Shown piece by piece: positions 44,960-55,745 of a DNA stretch of 64,000 nucleotides. The DNA is taken from contig NZ_BBQM01000019.1 of the NCBI RefSeq assembly GCF_000876015.1, positions 186,001 to 250,000 of the forward strand, read 5' to 3'. The stretch is from Cupriavidus basilensis (GTDB taxonomy: Bacteria > Pseudomonadota > Gammaproteobacteria > Burkholderiales > Burkholderiaceae). Positions within the stretch are counted from its first letter, which is position 1; the number at the start of each line of letters is the position of its first letter. The position numbers and the translations under genes are program-made. The notes below the pieces were generated by a model that was not told where the DNA came from, ran no database searches, and saw only the letters and a list, made by a program, of their open reading frames with translations.

Positions 44960-46591
<1,632 letters not shown>

Positions 46592-46644
46592 TGCTGTTGT
46601 TCCTGTGTCGTTGTCTGTTGGTCGGATTACGGTGCGGCGGCGCG

Positions 46645-46935
46645 TCAGCGCTCGACCACGGCGACGATGTCTTCCTCGCGCAGCACCAGCAGTTCCTCGC
46701 CGTCCACCTTGACGCCCTGCCCGGCGTACTTGCCGAACAGCACGCGGTCGCCCACGCGCAGGTCGGGCGCGATGCGCTCGCCGGCCTCGTTGCGGCGGCC
46801 CGGGCCGACCGCGATCACTTCGCCCTGGTCGGGCTTCTCGGCGGCGCTGTCGGGAATCACGATGCCGGACGCGGTGCGGGTTTCGTTGTCGGACCGCTTG
46901 ACGAGAACGCGGTCATGCAGGGGACGAAGGCTCAT
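46645..46935 (-). CDS. groS: co-chaperonin GroES (10 kDa)
   Basis: 96 residues, normal length. MSLRPLHDRVLVKRSDNETRTASGIVIPDSAAEKPDQGEVIAVGPG, mobile loop region, GDRVLFGKYAGQGVKVDGEELLVLREEDIVAVVER. Caps the GroEL ring for ATP-driven folding. AGGAG precedes ATG 46935. The first gene of the groES-groEL operon; a CIRCE-like element lies 93 bp upstream. Confidence 0.96.
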   Translation of the reverse strand: MSLRPLHDRVLVKRSDNETRTASGIVIPDSAAEKPDQGEVIAVGPGRRNEAGERIAPDLRVGDRVLFGKYAGQGVKVDGEELLVLREEDIVAVVER

Positions 46936-47027
46936 GCTGGCTCCTGGATGGGAAAGGGATTCGGGCCGGGGCGGCGCTGCGCCGTCGATGCGATTCAGCG
47001 CGTTTCAGCGCGCGTCAGCACGGTCGA

Positions 47028-47054
47028 TCAGCACTCGGCACCGGCGAGTGCCAA
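47028..47054 (-). promoter_or_regulatory. CIRCE-like HrcA operator
   Basis: Minus strand: TTGGCACTC-N9-GAGTGCTGA, against the CIRCE consensus TTAGCACTC-N9-GAGTGCTAA (one mismatch per arm). Its left base overlaps the -10 of the groES promoter, as expected for repression by HrcA. Confidence 0.8.
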
Positions 47055-47083
47055 GTATAGAAACGCGCCCCCGCGCCCTCCAA
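47054..47083 (-). promoter_or_regulatory. groES-groEL promoter
   Basis: Minus strand: -35 TTGGAG (47078-47083), 18-bp spacer, -10 TATACT (47054-47059), adjoining the CIRCE-like repeat. Confidence 0.65.
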
Positions 47084-47155
47084 CTGCTTGTTTCGCATTT
47101 CCTTATCAGGGGCGCCAAGGAGGCACCAAGGGAGCGCAAGGAAGCGCGCCCGCGC

Positions 47156-48121
47156 TCAGAGATCGAAATGGCAGGCCACGCGGTGCGCGGCGCCGGCCGG
47201 CCGCAGCGCCGGCTGCTGCTCGCGGCAGCGCGGCGCGGCATGCGGGCAGCGCGCCTGGAAACGGCAGCCTTGCGGCAGCGCGATCGGCGACGGGATCTCC
47301 GCCATCGCGTCGCCCTGCGTGCCGCTTTCCACGCGGCTTTCGCTGGACGCCATCAGCGCCCGCGTATAGGGATGCCGGGGATGGCGGATGATGTCGTCGC
47401 GGCTGCCCAGCTCCACGAACTCGCCCAGGTACAGCACGCCGATCCGGCTGCTCATGTAGGCCACCACGGCGAGGTCGTGCGAGATCAGCACATAGGTCAG
47501 CCCCTGCTGCTGCTGGATGTCCTTGAGCAGGTTGAGGATCTGCGCCTGGATGGAGACGTCGAGCGCCGACACCGGCTCGTCCAGCACCAGCGCGCGCGGC
47601 GCCAGGCCCAGCGCCCGCGCGATCGCCACGCGCTGGCGCTGGCCGCCGCTGAGCTCGTTGGGAAAGCGCTGCGCCAGCGTCGGCGCCAGGCCGACGGACT
47701 GCAGCAGCGCGGCCACGCGCGCGGCCAGCGCCGGCCCCTTCGCCAGGCCGTGGATGCGCATGGGCTCGGACACGATGTCGCCGATCCGCATCAGCGGGTT
47801 GAGCGATGCATAGGGGTCCTGCAGCACCGGCTGCACCAGCCGGTGGAAGGCCTTGCGCTCGCGCGCCGTGCGCGTGGACAGCGGCTTGCCGTCCACGTGC
47901 AGCCGGCCGCCGCTGGGCGGCTCGGCCGCCAGCAGCAGGCGCGCCAGCGTGCTCTTGCCCGAGCCGGACTCGCCCACCAGCCCGAAGGTGCTGCCGGCGG
48001 CCACCTCGAAATCGACGCCGGCCACGGCATGCAGGGTCTTGCCCTTGCCGAACAGGCCCTTGCGTACCTGGTACTGCTTGCGCAGGTCTTCCGCGCGGAT
48101 GAATGCGGTGGCTGCGCTCAT
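47156..48121 (-). CDS. peptide/nickel-type ABC transporter ATPase (DppF-like)
   Basis: 321 residues. Walker A GESGSGKST (~52-60), ABC signature LSGGQRQRVAIARAL (~157), Walker B ALVLDEPVSALD, switch His in VLISHDLAVV, and the oligopeptide C-terminal extension with CRFQARCPHAAPRCREQQPAL. Half of the ATPase pair that drives import. Start overlaps the stop of the preceding ATPase (ATGA). Substrate class cannot be read from this subunit. Confidence 0.93.
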   Translation of the reverse strand: MSAATAFIRAEDLRKQYQVRKGLFGKGKTLHAVAGVDFEVAAGSTFGLVGESGSGKSTLARLLLAAEPPSGGRLHVDGKPLSTRTARERKAFHRLVQPVLQDPYASLNPLMRIGDIVSEPMRIHGLAKGPALAARVAALLQSVGLAPTLAQRFPNELSGGQRQRVAIARALGLAPRALVLDEPVSALDVSIQAQILNLLKDIQQQQGLTYVLISHDLAVVAYMSSRIGVLYLGEFVELGSRDDIIRHPRHPYTRALMASSESRVESGTQGDAMAEIPSPIALPQGCRFQARCPHAAPRCREQQPALRPAGAAHRVACHFDL

Positions 48122-49194
48122 GCGACCTTCTGCCTGGCGGGAGGAACGGAAACGGGCTGCGCCACGGCGTCGGCGCCCGCGCGGGCGGACTCCACGCGCT
48201 GCGCGGTGTGCCAGCAGGCCACGCGGCGCCGGCCGCCGCCGTCGCCACCGTCATCATCGTCGCCACCCCACTCGAACCAGTTCGGGTAGGCGGCGTGGCA
48301 GCGCGCCGCGGCCTCGGGGCAGCGCGCCGCGAAGCGGCAGCCGGGGGCCCAGTCGCGCGGCAGCGGCGGCGTGCCCGGGATGGTCCGCAGCGGCGCGTCG
48401 CAGTCGGACAGCGACGGGATCGCGCGCAGCAGGCCTTCGGTGTACGGATGCACGGGATGCGCGAACACCTCGGCGATGGGACCCTGCTCGACGATGCGGC
48501 CCGCGTACATGATGGCCACGTCGTCGCAGAACTGCGCGGCCAGCTGCAGGTCGTGCGTGATGAACACGATGGTCATGTCGCGCGTGGCCTGCAGCTCCTT
48601 GAGCAGGCCCAGGATCTGCATCTGCACGGTCACGTCGAGCGCCGTGGTGGGCTCGTCGCAGATCAGCAGGTCCGGCGAGCAGGCGATGTTGATGGCGATG
48701 GACACGCGCTGGCGCATGCCGCCGCTGAACTGGAACGGATAGCTGTCGAGCCGCTCGGCGGCGGCGGGAATCCGCACCGCCTCCAGCGCCTGGATGCTCA
48801 GGCGGCGCAGCTCGCGGCGGTCGGTGACGCCGTGGTGCCAGCGGAACACCTCGCCGACCTGCTCGCCGATGGTCAGCAGCGGGTTGAGCGAGGTCATGGC
48901 GTCCTGCAGCACCATGCCGATCTGCCGGCCGCGCACCTTGCGCAATTCGCGCGCGGGCAGGCGCAGCAGGTCGCGGCCCTTGAACAGCACCTCGCCGCCG
49001 ACCACCTTGCCGTTGGCCGGCAGCAGGCCGAGCATGGAGGCGCAGGTCATGCTCTTGCCCGAGCCGGACTCGCCCACCAGCGCCAGCACCCTGCCCTTGC
49101 GCACCGCCAGGCTGACCTGGTCGACCGCGGTGATGGTGCCGTTGCGGGTAATCAGTTGCGTGGCCAGGCCACGCGCTTCGAGCAGGATGTCCAT
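48118..49194 (-). CDS. peptide/nickel-type ABC transporter ATPase (DppD-like)
   Basis: 358 residues. Walker A VGESGSGKSMT, signature FSGGMRQRVSIAINIA, Walker B LLICDEPTTALDVTVQ, FITHDLQLAAQF, and Cys-rich oligo tail CRFAARCPEAAARCHA. A Gly/Asp-rich run (GGDDDDGGDGGG) and a further 45 residues extend the C-terminus beyond the family norm. 12 bp behind the permease gene; coupled to the next ATPase by ATGA. Confidence 0.92.
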   Translation of the reverse strand: MDILLEARGLATQLITRNGTITAVDQVSLAVRKGRVLALVGESGSGKSMTCASMLGLLPANGKVVGGEVLFKGRDLLRLPARELRKVRGRQIGMVLQDAMTSLNPLLTIGEQVGEVFRWHHGVTDRRELRRLSIQALEAVRIPAAAERLDSYPFQFSGGMRQRVSIAINIACSPDLLICDEPTTALDVTVQMQILGLLKELQATRDMTIVFITHDLQLAAQFCDDVAIMYAGRIVEQGPIAEVFAHPVHPYTEGLLRAIPSLSDCDAPLRTIPGTPPLPRDWAPGCRFAARCPEAAARCHAAYPNWFEWGGDDDDGGDGGGRRRVACWHTAQRVESARAGADAVAQPVSVPPARQKVA

Positions 49195-49205
49195 GCGTTC
49201 CCCGT

Positions 49206-50141
49206 TCACCAGGTCTGCGGAATGACGGGGTTGAGCTTGCCGCGCAGCGCATCCCCCAGCAGATTGACGGCCAGCACGGTGACGATCAGCACCGCGCCCG
49301 GCATCACGCAGACCCACCACGCGGTGCTCAGCTGGCCGCGGCCTTCGGCGATCATCGAGCCCCACGAGGCCGCGGGCGGCTGCACGCCCAGCCCCAGGAA
49401 GCTCATGGTGGCCTCGAGAATGATCACGCTGCCGATGTCCAGCGTGGCCAGCACCACGAAGATGCCGGCGATGCCGGGCACGATGTGCCGCAGCATCACC
49501 CACGCCGGGCCGGCGCCGGCCAGCCGCACCAGCAGCACGTACTCGCGCGACTTCAGCGACAGCACCTCGCCGCGCGTGATGCGGGCGAAGCGCGCCCAGT
49601 TGGCCAGCGTCAGCACCACCACCAGGTTGCTCATGTTGACGCCGATCACGCCGGCCAGCACCAGCGCCAGGATCACCGCCGGGAACGCCAGCTGCATGTC
49701 GGTCAGACGCATGATGAAGGCATCGGCCACGCCGCCCAGGTAGCCGGCGACCACGCCGAGCAGCGTGCCGAGCACGCCCGCCAGCGTGACCACGATCAGC
49801 GCGATCGCCAGCGACACGCGCGCACCGTGGATCACGCGCGAGAGGATGTCGCGGCCGAGCTGGTCGGTGCCCATCCAGTGCGCCAGCGACGGCGGCTGGA
49901 AGGTGTCGGCAAGCGCGATGGCCACCGGGTCGAACGGCGACAGCCACTCGGCCAGCACGGCGCAGGCGCACACCGCCAGCACCACGGCGAGCGCGGCCCA
50001 GCGCTGCGCGCGCGCCAGCCGCCGGCGGGAGCGCGCCTGCGTGGCGGCGGGCAGCGCGGGCTCGGCCGGTATTTCGCGGACGGTTTTTCCGGCGGTCTGG
50101 CCAATGACAGGCCGCATGGCGGCGCGGACGGTATCAGGCAT
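49206..50141 (-). CDS. ABC transporter permease (DppC-like)
   Basis: 311 residues. About six membrane helices; N-terminal cytoplasmic tail of ~45 residues, then FDPVAIALADTFQPPSLAHWMGTDQLGRDILSRVIHGARVSL (family mark GTDxLGRD) and the EAA loop EYVLLVRLAGAGPAWVMLRHIVPG. It overlaps the other permease gene by 8 nt. With DppB it forms the channel for the solute delivered by the two binding proteins. Confidence 0.93.
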   Translation of the reverse strand: MPDTVRAAMRPVIGQTAGKTVREIPAEPALPAATQARSRRRLARAQRWAALAVVLAVCACAVLAEWLSPFDPVAIALADTFQPPSLAHWMGTDQLGRDILSRVIHGARVSLAIALIVVTLAGVLGTLLGVVAGYLGGVADAFIMRLTDMQLAFPAVILALVLAGVIGVNMSNLVVVLTLANWARFARITRGEVLSLKSREYVLLVRLAGAGPAWVMLRHIVPGIAGIFVVLATLDIGSVIILEATMSFLGLGVQPPAASWGSMIAEGRGQLSTAWWVCVMPGAVLIVTVLAVNLLGDALRGKLNPVIPQTW

Positions 50142-51051
50142 AGCGGATGCGGGGATCGATCACGGCGTAGAGCAGGTCCACCGCGAGGTTGACCGCGGCG
50201 AACACCAGCGCGGCCACCGTCACGGCAGCCTGCACGACCGTGTAGTCGAGATTGTTGATGGAATCGAGCAGCAGTTGCCCCACGCCGGGCCAGGCGAACA
50301 CCACCTCCACGGAGACGGCGCCGCCGAGCAGCACGCCGAACTGCAGCGAGACGAAGGTGATCACCGGCAGGATGGCGTTGCGCAGCGCGTGGCGCAGCAC
50401 GATCACGTGCTCGGGCACGCCCTTGATGCGGGCGAACTTCACGTACTCCGAATGCAGCACCGTGGTCATGCTCGACAGCGTCAGCCGCGCCACGCCGGCC
50501 GCCGCGTACCAGCCCAGCGCCAGCATCGGCAGGACCAAGTGCGAGACGGTGCCGTAGCCGCCGGTCGGGAACCAGCCGAACTGCAGCGAGAACACCTTGA
50601 CGAACACCAGGCTGAAGAAGAACGGCGGCGCCGCCTGCCCGAGCACGGTGAAGATGCGCGCGCACTGGTCCGCCACGCCGTCCGGCCACAGCGCCGACGC
50701 CACCCCCAGCGGCAGGCCGATCAGCACCGCCACGGCCAGCGCCGCCACCGCCAGCAGCAGCGTGGGCAGCAGCGCCTGCGCCACCACGCCCAGCGCCGGG
50801 CGCGAGAAGCGGTACGAGGTGCCGAAATCGCCGTGCGCCAGGTCCGCCACGAAGCTGGCGAACTGCACCGGCAGCGGGAGGTCCAGCCCCATCTGCTCGC
50901 GCAGCACCTGGCGGTCGGCCTCGGTGGCTTCCGGCGGCAGCATCAGGTGGGTCGGGTCGCCGATGGCGCGCACCACCGTGAAGATCACGGCGATGACCAG
51001 GAAGACCGTCAGCGCCGACTGGCCGATGCGCCTGAGAAGGTAGTTCAGCAT
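50134..51051 (-). CDS. ABC transporter permease (DppB-like)
   Basis: 305 residues, six membrane helices. MLNYLLRRIGQSALTVFLVIAVIFTVVRAIGDPTHLMLPPEAT at the start and the EAA loop EYVKFARIKGVPEHVIVLRHALRNAILPVITF are typical. Start is 13 bp after the binding-protein stop and within the same operon. Confidence 0.93.
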   Translation of the reverse strand: MLNYLLRRIGQSALTVFLVIAVIFTVVRAIGDPTHLMLPPEATEADRQVLREQMGLDLPLPVQFASFVADLAHGDFGTSYRFSRPALGVVAQALLPTLLLAVAALAVAVLIGLPLGVASALWPDGVADQCARIFTVLGQAAPPFFFSLVFVKVFSLQFGWFPTGGYGTVSHLVLPMLALGWYAAAGVARLTLSSMTTVLHSEYVKFARIKGVPEHVIVLRHALRNAILPVITFVSLQFGVLLGGAVSVEVVFAWPGVGQLLLDSINNLDYTVVQAAVTVAALVFAAVNLAVDLLYAVIDPRIRYA

Positions 51052-51064
51052 CGCAGCTCCCGGC

Positions 51065-52639
51065 CTATTTCCAGGCCACCTCGCGGAAGTTCAGGCTCCA
51101 GCCCGCGACCTGCGGCTTCCAGCCGAGCTGCGGGTCCTGCACGTAGAGCACCTTGGGCTCGGCCAGCAGCACGGCCTGCCCGTCGTCGCGCGCGATCTGC
51201 AGCACCTGCCGGAAGATCGCGTCGCGCCGGGCGCGCTCGGACTCGCCGTCCACCTGCGCCACCAGCTTCTCCACTTCCGGGTTGGTGTAGTCCGACCACG
51301 TGCCGTCCTTGATGGCGGCGCCGCCGATCACGTGGATCGGGTCGTAGATGGCGTTGCCGAAGCCCATCACCACCAGCGGCCCGCTCTGGTGCGTGTTGTT
51401 GAGCCGGTTGTAGGCGATCGAGTCGATCACCTTGATCTGCGTGCGCACGCCGACCTGGCCCCAGTAGGCGGCCAGCGTCTCGCAGATCGCGCGCGGCTGG
51501 TTGCTCGGGCAGGTCAGGCTGGTGTCGAAGCCCTTGGCGTAGCCGGCCTGCGCCAGCAGCTGGCGGGCGCGGGCGGCGTCGAACTCGAACGGCTTGAGCG
51601 CCGGGTTGCTGCCATACGGGTAGCTCGACGGAATCAGCGCGTTGAGCTCGGCCGCCTGCCCGCGCAGCACGCTGGCGATCAGGGCCTTCTTGTCGACAGC
51701 GTAGTTCAGCGCCAGCCGCACCTCGCGCTTCGACAGCGGCGAGGCCGGGTCGCTGGCGTAGATGCGGATGTGCAGCGGGCTGCCGCCGTCCACCACCTCG
51801 GCCGCCAGGCCCTTGTTGGCCGCGAGGCGCTCCAGGTCGGTGGGCGCGACCTCGGTGGCCAGGTCGATCTCGCCGGCCAGCAGCGCGCTGGCGCGGCTGC
51901 TGGGCTCGGGGATGACCTTGTAGACCAGCCGCGCCACGCCGGGCTTCTTGCCCCAGAAGCCGTCGAAGCGCTCGAACACCAGCTCGCGCCCGACCTGGTT
52001 CTGCACGATCTTCCACGGCCCGGTGCCCACCGGCGCCTGGCCGAAGGCCTCGGCGTTCGGCAGGCCCTGCACGTACTTGCGCGGCACCACGTAGAGATAG
52101 CCGGCCAGCTTGTTGAGGAAGGCGCCGTCCTTTTTCTTGAGCCGGAACACCACGGTGTGCGCGTCCTTGACCGTGGTGGATTCCACCACCGGCGCGAAGA
52201 ACGGCCGGCGCGTGCTCTTGCTCTCGGGCTGCAGCACGCGGTCCATCGAGAACTTCACGTCGTCGGCGGTAAACGCGTCGCCGTTGTGGAACTTCACGCC
52301 GGTGCGCAGGCGGAAGGTCCACACCAGGCCGTCGGCGCTGATCTCGTAGCCGGTGGCCAGGCGCGGCTCCAGGTTGCCCTGGCGGTCGAAGCCGTACAGC
52401 GAATCGAAGGCGTTCCACGCGTACTTGGCCGACTCGATGCTGGGCGGGATCAGCGGGTCGAGGTTGGCCGGCAGCGCCGTGATGGCCACCACCACGGTCT
52501 GCCGGTCGACGGCGGGCTTGCCGTTGATGGCTGATGCGGGCGTGGCGAAGCCCCACGCCAGCGCGGCGGCCACGCTGGCGGCCAGGGCCGCCTTGCGGCG
52601 GCGGATGTTGCGAGTGTCTTGGGTCATGGCGGATTTCAT
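51065..52639 (-). CDS. family 5 extracellular solute-binding protein, copy 2
   Basis: 524 residues. Signal peptide with basic start (RNIRRRKAALAASVAAALAWGFATPASA). SBP_bac_5 fold: VDRQTVVVAITALPANLDPLIPPSIESAKY, GLVWTFRLRTGVKFHNGDAFTADDVKFSMDRVL, APVGTGPWKIVQN, VRLALNYAVDKKALI. ATG 52639 overlaps the stop of the upstream paralogue (ATGA); ATG 52627 is an internal alternative. The protein is clearly homologous along its length to the copy encoded at 52636-54174, with shared AINGKPAVDRQT/AVGGKPAVDRQT starts. It binds the transported molecule in the periplasm. Confidence 0.92.
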   Translation of the reverse strand: MKSAMTQDTRNIRRRKAALAASVAAALAWGFATPASAINGKPAVDRQTVVVAITALPANLDPLIPPSIESAKYAWNAFDSLYGFDRQGNLEPRLATGYEISADGLVWTFRLRTGVKFHNGDAFTADDVKFSMDRVLQPESKSTRRPFFAPVVESTTVKDAHTVVFRLKKKDGAFLNKLAGYLYVVPRKYVQGLPNAEAFGQAPVGTGPWKIVQNQVGRELVFERFDGFWGKKPGVARLVYKVIPEPSSRASALLAGEIDLATEVAPTDLERLAANKGLAAEVVDGGSPLHIRIYASDPASPLSKREVRLALNYAVDKKALIASVLRGQAAELNALIPSSYPYGSNPALKPFEFDAARARQLLAQAGYAKGFDTSLTCPSNQPRAICETLAAYWGQVGVRTQIKVIDSIAYNRLNNTHQSGPLVVMGFGNAIYDPIHVIGGAAIKDGTWSDYTNPEVEKLVAQVDGESERARRDAIFRQVLQIARDDGQAVLLAEPKVLYVQDPQLGWKPQVAGWSLNFREVAWK

Positions 52640-54174
52640 TTCCACGTCACCTGCCGGAAGTTGAAGCTCCAGCCGGCGACCTGCGGCGACCACTGCAAGG
52701 CAGAGTCGGCCACGTAGTTGAGTTGCGGCTCGGCGATCAGCACGGCCTGGCCGTCGTCGCGCGCGAGCTTGAGCAGGCGGTTGAAGATCTCGGTGCGGCG
52801 CGCCGGATCGTTGACGCCCTCCACCTCGTCGACCAGCGCCTGCACGGCCGGGTTGTCGTAGTCGGCCCAGGTGCCGTCCCTGGCGATCGAGCCGCCCACC
52901 ACGTGGATGGGGTCGTAGATGGCATTGCCGAAGTGCGACAGGAACAGCGGGCCGCTCTGGTGCGTGTTGTTGAGGCGGTTGGACGCGGTGGACTCGATCA
53001 GCCGGATCTGCGCCTTCACGCCGACCTGCGCCCAGTAGGCGGCGATGGCCTCGCAGAAGGCCCGCTCGAAGGTCGGCGTGGTGCACATCAGGCTGGTGGA
53101 AAAGCCCTGCGGATAACCCGCCTCGGCCAGCAACCTGCGCGCCAGCGCCGGGTCGTAGGCGAACGGCTTGAGGCCCTTGTTGGGATCGGTCGGGTAGCTG
53201 TCCGGGATGTGCGAGCGCAGCGGCGCGGCGCGCCCGCGGAACACGTTCTTGATCAGCGCGTCCTTGTCGATGGCGTAGTTCAGCGCCAGCCGCACCTGCG
53301 GCTTGGACAGCGGCGTCTTCGGATCGTTGGCGTACACGCGCACGAACACCGGGCTGCCGCCCGGCACGGACAGGCTGCGCAGGCCCGGGTTGGCCTGCAG
53401 GCGCTCCACCTCGGTCGGCGCGATGTCGGTGGCGAGGTCGATCTCGCCGGCCAGCAGCGCGTTGACGCGGCTGCTGGCCTCGGGCACGAAGCGGTAGACG
53501 ATGCGGTTGACCTTGGGCGCCTCGCCCCAGAACTGCGCGAAGCGCTGCAGCTCCAGCGACTGGCCGATCTGGTATGACACCACGCGGTACGGGCCGGTGC
53601 CGACCGGCTGCCGCGCGAACGCCTCGGGCGAGCCCAGGCCGCGCGTGTAGGCCTCGGGCACCACGTACAGGTAGCCGGCCACCTTGTTGAGAAAGGCGCC
53701 GTCCTTCCGGCGCAGGCGGATCACCACGGTGCCGTCGTCGGGCGCCTGCACGCTCTCCACCGCGTTGACGAAGAACGGCCGGCGCGTGCTCTTGGTGGCC
53801 GGGTCGAGGATGCGCTCCAGCGAATACTTCACGTCGCGCGCGCTCAGGCTGTCGCCGTTGTGGAACCTGACGCCCTTGCGGATGGTGAAGGTAAACACCA
53901 GTCCGTCCTCGCTGATCTTGTACGCGGTGGCCAGGCGCGGCTCCAGGTTGCCCTTGACGTCGAAGCCGTAGGGCGTGTCGAACACGTTCCAGGCGTACTT
54001 GGCCGAGTCCACGCTGGGCGCGACCTGCGGGTCCAGGTTGCCGGGGCCGGAGGCGAGCGCCACCACCAGCGTCTGCCGGTCGACGGCGGGCTTGCCGCCC
54101 ACCGCGTGGGCCGGGCCGGCCGACAGCATCAGGCAGGCGGCGGCCGCGCCGGTCATTCGCAAAACAGCCTTCAT
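52636..54174 (-). CDS. family 5 extracellular solute-binding protein, copy 1
   Basis: 512 residues. Signal peptide MKAVLRMTGAAAACLMLSAGPAHA, then SBP_bac_5: VVALASGPGNLDPQVAPSVDSAKY, GLVFTFTIRKGVRFHNGDSLSARDVKYSLERIL, RQPVGTGPYRVVSYQIG, LALNYAIDKDALIKNVF, and a C-terminal WSFNFRQVTWK shared with copy 2 (WSLNFREVAWK). First of the transporter genes; 35 bp behind the flavoprotein gene. Tandem duplication of the binding protein likely widens substrate range. Confidence 0.92.
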   Translation of the reverse strand: MKAVLRMTGAAAACLMLSAGPAHAVGGKPAVDRQTLVVALASGPGNLDPQVAPSVDSAKYAWNVFDTPYGFDVKGNLEPRLATAYKISEDGLVFTFTIRKGVRFHNGDSLSARDVKYSLERILDPATKSTRRPFFVNAVESVQAPDDGTVVIRLRRKDGAFLNKVAGYLYVVPEAYTRGLGSPEAFARQPVGTGPYRVVSYQIGQSLELQRFAQFWGEAPKVNRIVYRFVPEASSRVNALLAGEIDLATDIAPTEVERLQANPGLRSLSVPGGSPVFVRVYANDPKTPLSKPQVRLALNYAIDKDALIKNVFRGRAAPLRSHIPDSYPTDPNKGLKPFAYDPALARRLLAEAGYPQGFSTSLMCTTPTFERAFCEAIAAYWAQVGVKAQIRLIESTASNRLNNTHQSGPLFLSHFGNAIYDPIHVVGGSIARDGTWADYDNPAVQALVDEVEGVNDPARRTEIFNRLLKLARDDGQAVLIAEPQLNYVADSALQWSPQVAGWSFNFRQVTWK

Positions 54175-54209
54175 GAAACAGGTCCCTCTCTCTGGGTTGG
54201 ATGATGGAT

Positions 54210-55745
54210 TCACGCCGCCGCGCGCCGCGCGCCGCGCGACACCGCGTGCCGCGCGGCGGCGCGGCCGCCGACGAGACATTCGGCAAGATTGCCGCCGGCC
54301 ATGTAGAGATGGCCGAAGGCGCTGCCCAGCTCGCCGGCCGCGTACAGGCCCTCGATGGCGCGGCCGCGCACGTCCAGCACGCGCTGGCAGGCGTCGTGCA
54401 CGGGGCCGCCCTGGGTGTTGATCACCAGCGGCCACACCGGCGCCGCGTAGAACGGCGCGCGCGCCAGCGCCCGCATGGTGGCCGGCGGGCGGCCGAACGC
54501 CGCGTCGTGGCCGTCCGCGCAGGCCGCGTTCCACGCCTGCACTGTGTCCGCCAGCGCCGGCGCGGGCACGCCGGTCAGCGCCGCGAGCGCGGCCAGCGAG
54601 CCGGCCTCGCGGAAGATGCCCAGCGCCAGCTCGCGGCGGTTGTCCGCGCTCCATGCGAACGACTGCTGCGTGTCATGCGCGACGAAGCGGCCGAGCGGAT
54701 ACATGCCGAAACCGTCCGCGTCGAGCACCATCCACGCCGGCAGGCGCGTGTTGCCGCCGTGGTTGCCGTCGAGATGGGAGAAATGGCGCACCCCGGTGTC
54801 GCCGGGATAGGGCTCGTATTCGTTGGCGAAGCGCCGGCCGCGCTGATCCACCAGGATCCACGGCATCACCGGCAGGTGCGCGGTCGGCAGGCCCGGCGTC
54901 CACATCGGGAAGTTCTTGACGTAGAGGCCGTAGGGAAACCCGGGGTCGGGGTGGCGAAAGCCATACGGCCCGTGGAAATGCCACATGTGCCAGAGGTCCG
55001 CGCCCAGCTCCTGCGCCATGCGGATGCCGTCGCCGGTATTGCCGAGGAAGCTGCCGTTGAGCACCGTGGCCGGCTCCAGCCAGTCGCTCTGCATGCGCGC
55101 GTTGGCCTCGAAGCCGCCGCAGGCCAGGATCACGCCCTGGCGCGCCTGCACCGGCAGGCTGCCGTGCGCGTCCTCCAGCTCCGCGCCGCATACCGCGCCG
55201 GCGGCGTCGCGCACGAGCCGCGCCACGCGCGTGGCGGTCAGCACCGACACCGGGCGGCGCTCCACGTGCGCCTGCAGCAGCCCGAAGAAGCGCGCCCCGG
55301 CGGGCGAGACCTCGCGCACGCGTGGCGGCACCGGATGGCGGAACGCCAGCCCGGCGGGCAGCGCCTGCACTTCGGCGTAGCCGAGCGCCTCGAAGCCCTC
55401 GAACGGATAGTTGCCGGGCGCCGGGCGCACCGCCAGCTCGGCGCCGATGTCGCGGGCCAGCGCCGCCAGCCACGCGGGAAAGTCGCGCATGCCGTCGGCC
55501 AGCACGCGCAGCACGTCGTCGGGCGTGCGCCCGCCGCAGGTGCGGCGCAGGTAGGCCAGCGCCGCGTCCGCGTCGAAGGCCATGCGCGCGCCGCCCGCCG
55601 ACACCACCGACAGGCCGCCCGGCGACGGCATCTTCTCCACCAGCAGCACCGCCGCGCCGGCATCCGCGGCCTCGATGGCCGCCGCCGCGCCGGCCGCGCC
55701 ATAACCGACCACCAGCACGTCGCACGCCAGGCCGCGCGTGCTCAT
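54210..55745 (-). CDS. FAD-dependent flavoprotein (fumarate-reductase/3-ketosteroid-dehydrogenase type)
   Basis: 511 residues. Dinucleotide-binding CDVLVVGYGAAGAAAAIEAADAGAAVLLVEK at residues 8-38; GVILACGGFEANARM near 210; C-terminal FAD motif GLYAAGELGSAFGHLYMAGGNLAECLVGGRAAARHA. No signal peptide. FAD_binding_2 enzymes reduce or oxidise C-C bonds (fumarate, urocanate, ketosteroids). Start ATG 55745 overlaps the acyl-CoA-dehydrogenase-like stop (ATGA). The substrate is unknown; context suggests a step in breakdown of the imported compound. Confidence 0.85.
   Translation of the reverse strand: MSTRGLACDVLVVGYGAAGAAAAIEAADAGAAVLLVEKMPSPGGLSVVSAGGARMAFDADAALAYLRRTCGGRTPDDVLRVLADGMRDFPAWLAALARDIGAELAVRPAPGNYPFEGFEALGYAEVQALPAGLAFRHPVPPRVREVSPAGARFFGLLQAHVERRPVSVLTATRVARLVRDAAGAVCGAELEDAHGSLPVQARQGVILACGGFEANARMQSDWLEPATVLNGSFLGNTGDGIRMAQELGADLWHMWHFHGPYGFRHPDPGFPYGLYVKNFPMWTPGLPTAHLPVMPWILVDQRGRRFANEYEPYPGDTGVRHFSHLDGNHGGNTRLPAWMVLDADGFGMYPLGRFVAHDTQQSFAWSADNRRELALGIFREAGSLAALAALTGVPAPALADTVQAWNAACADGHDAAFGRPPATMRALARAPFYAAPVWPLVINTQGGPVHDACQRVLDVRGRAIEGLYAAGELGSAFGHLYMAGGNLAECLVGGRAAARHAVSRGARRAAA

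Noticed and set aside
51065..54286. 1073-codon minus-strand frame covering both binding proteins
   Set aside because: The first half is a shadow of copy 1 in another frame. Copy 2 starts at 52639 and copy 1 is separately encoded at 52636-54174.
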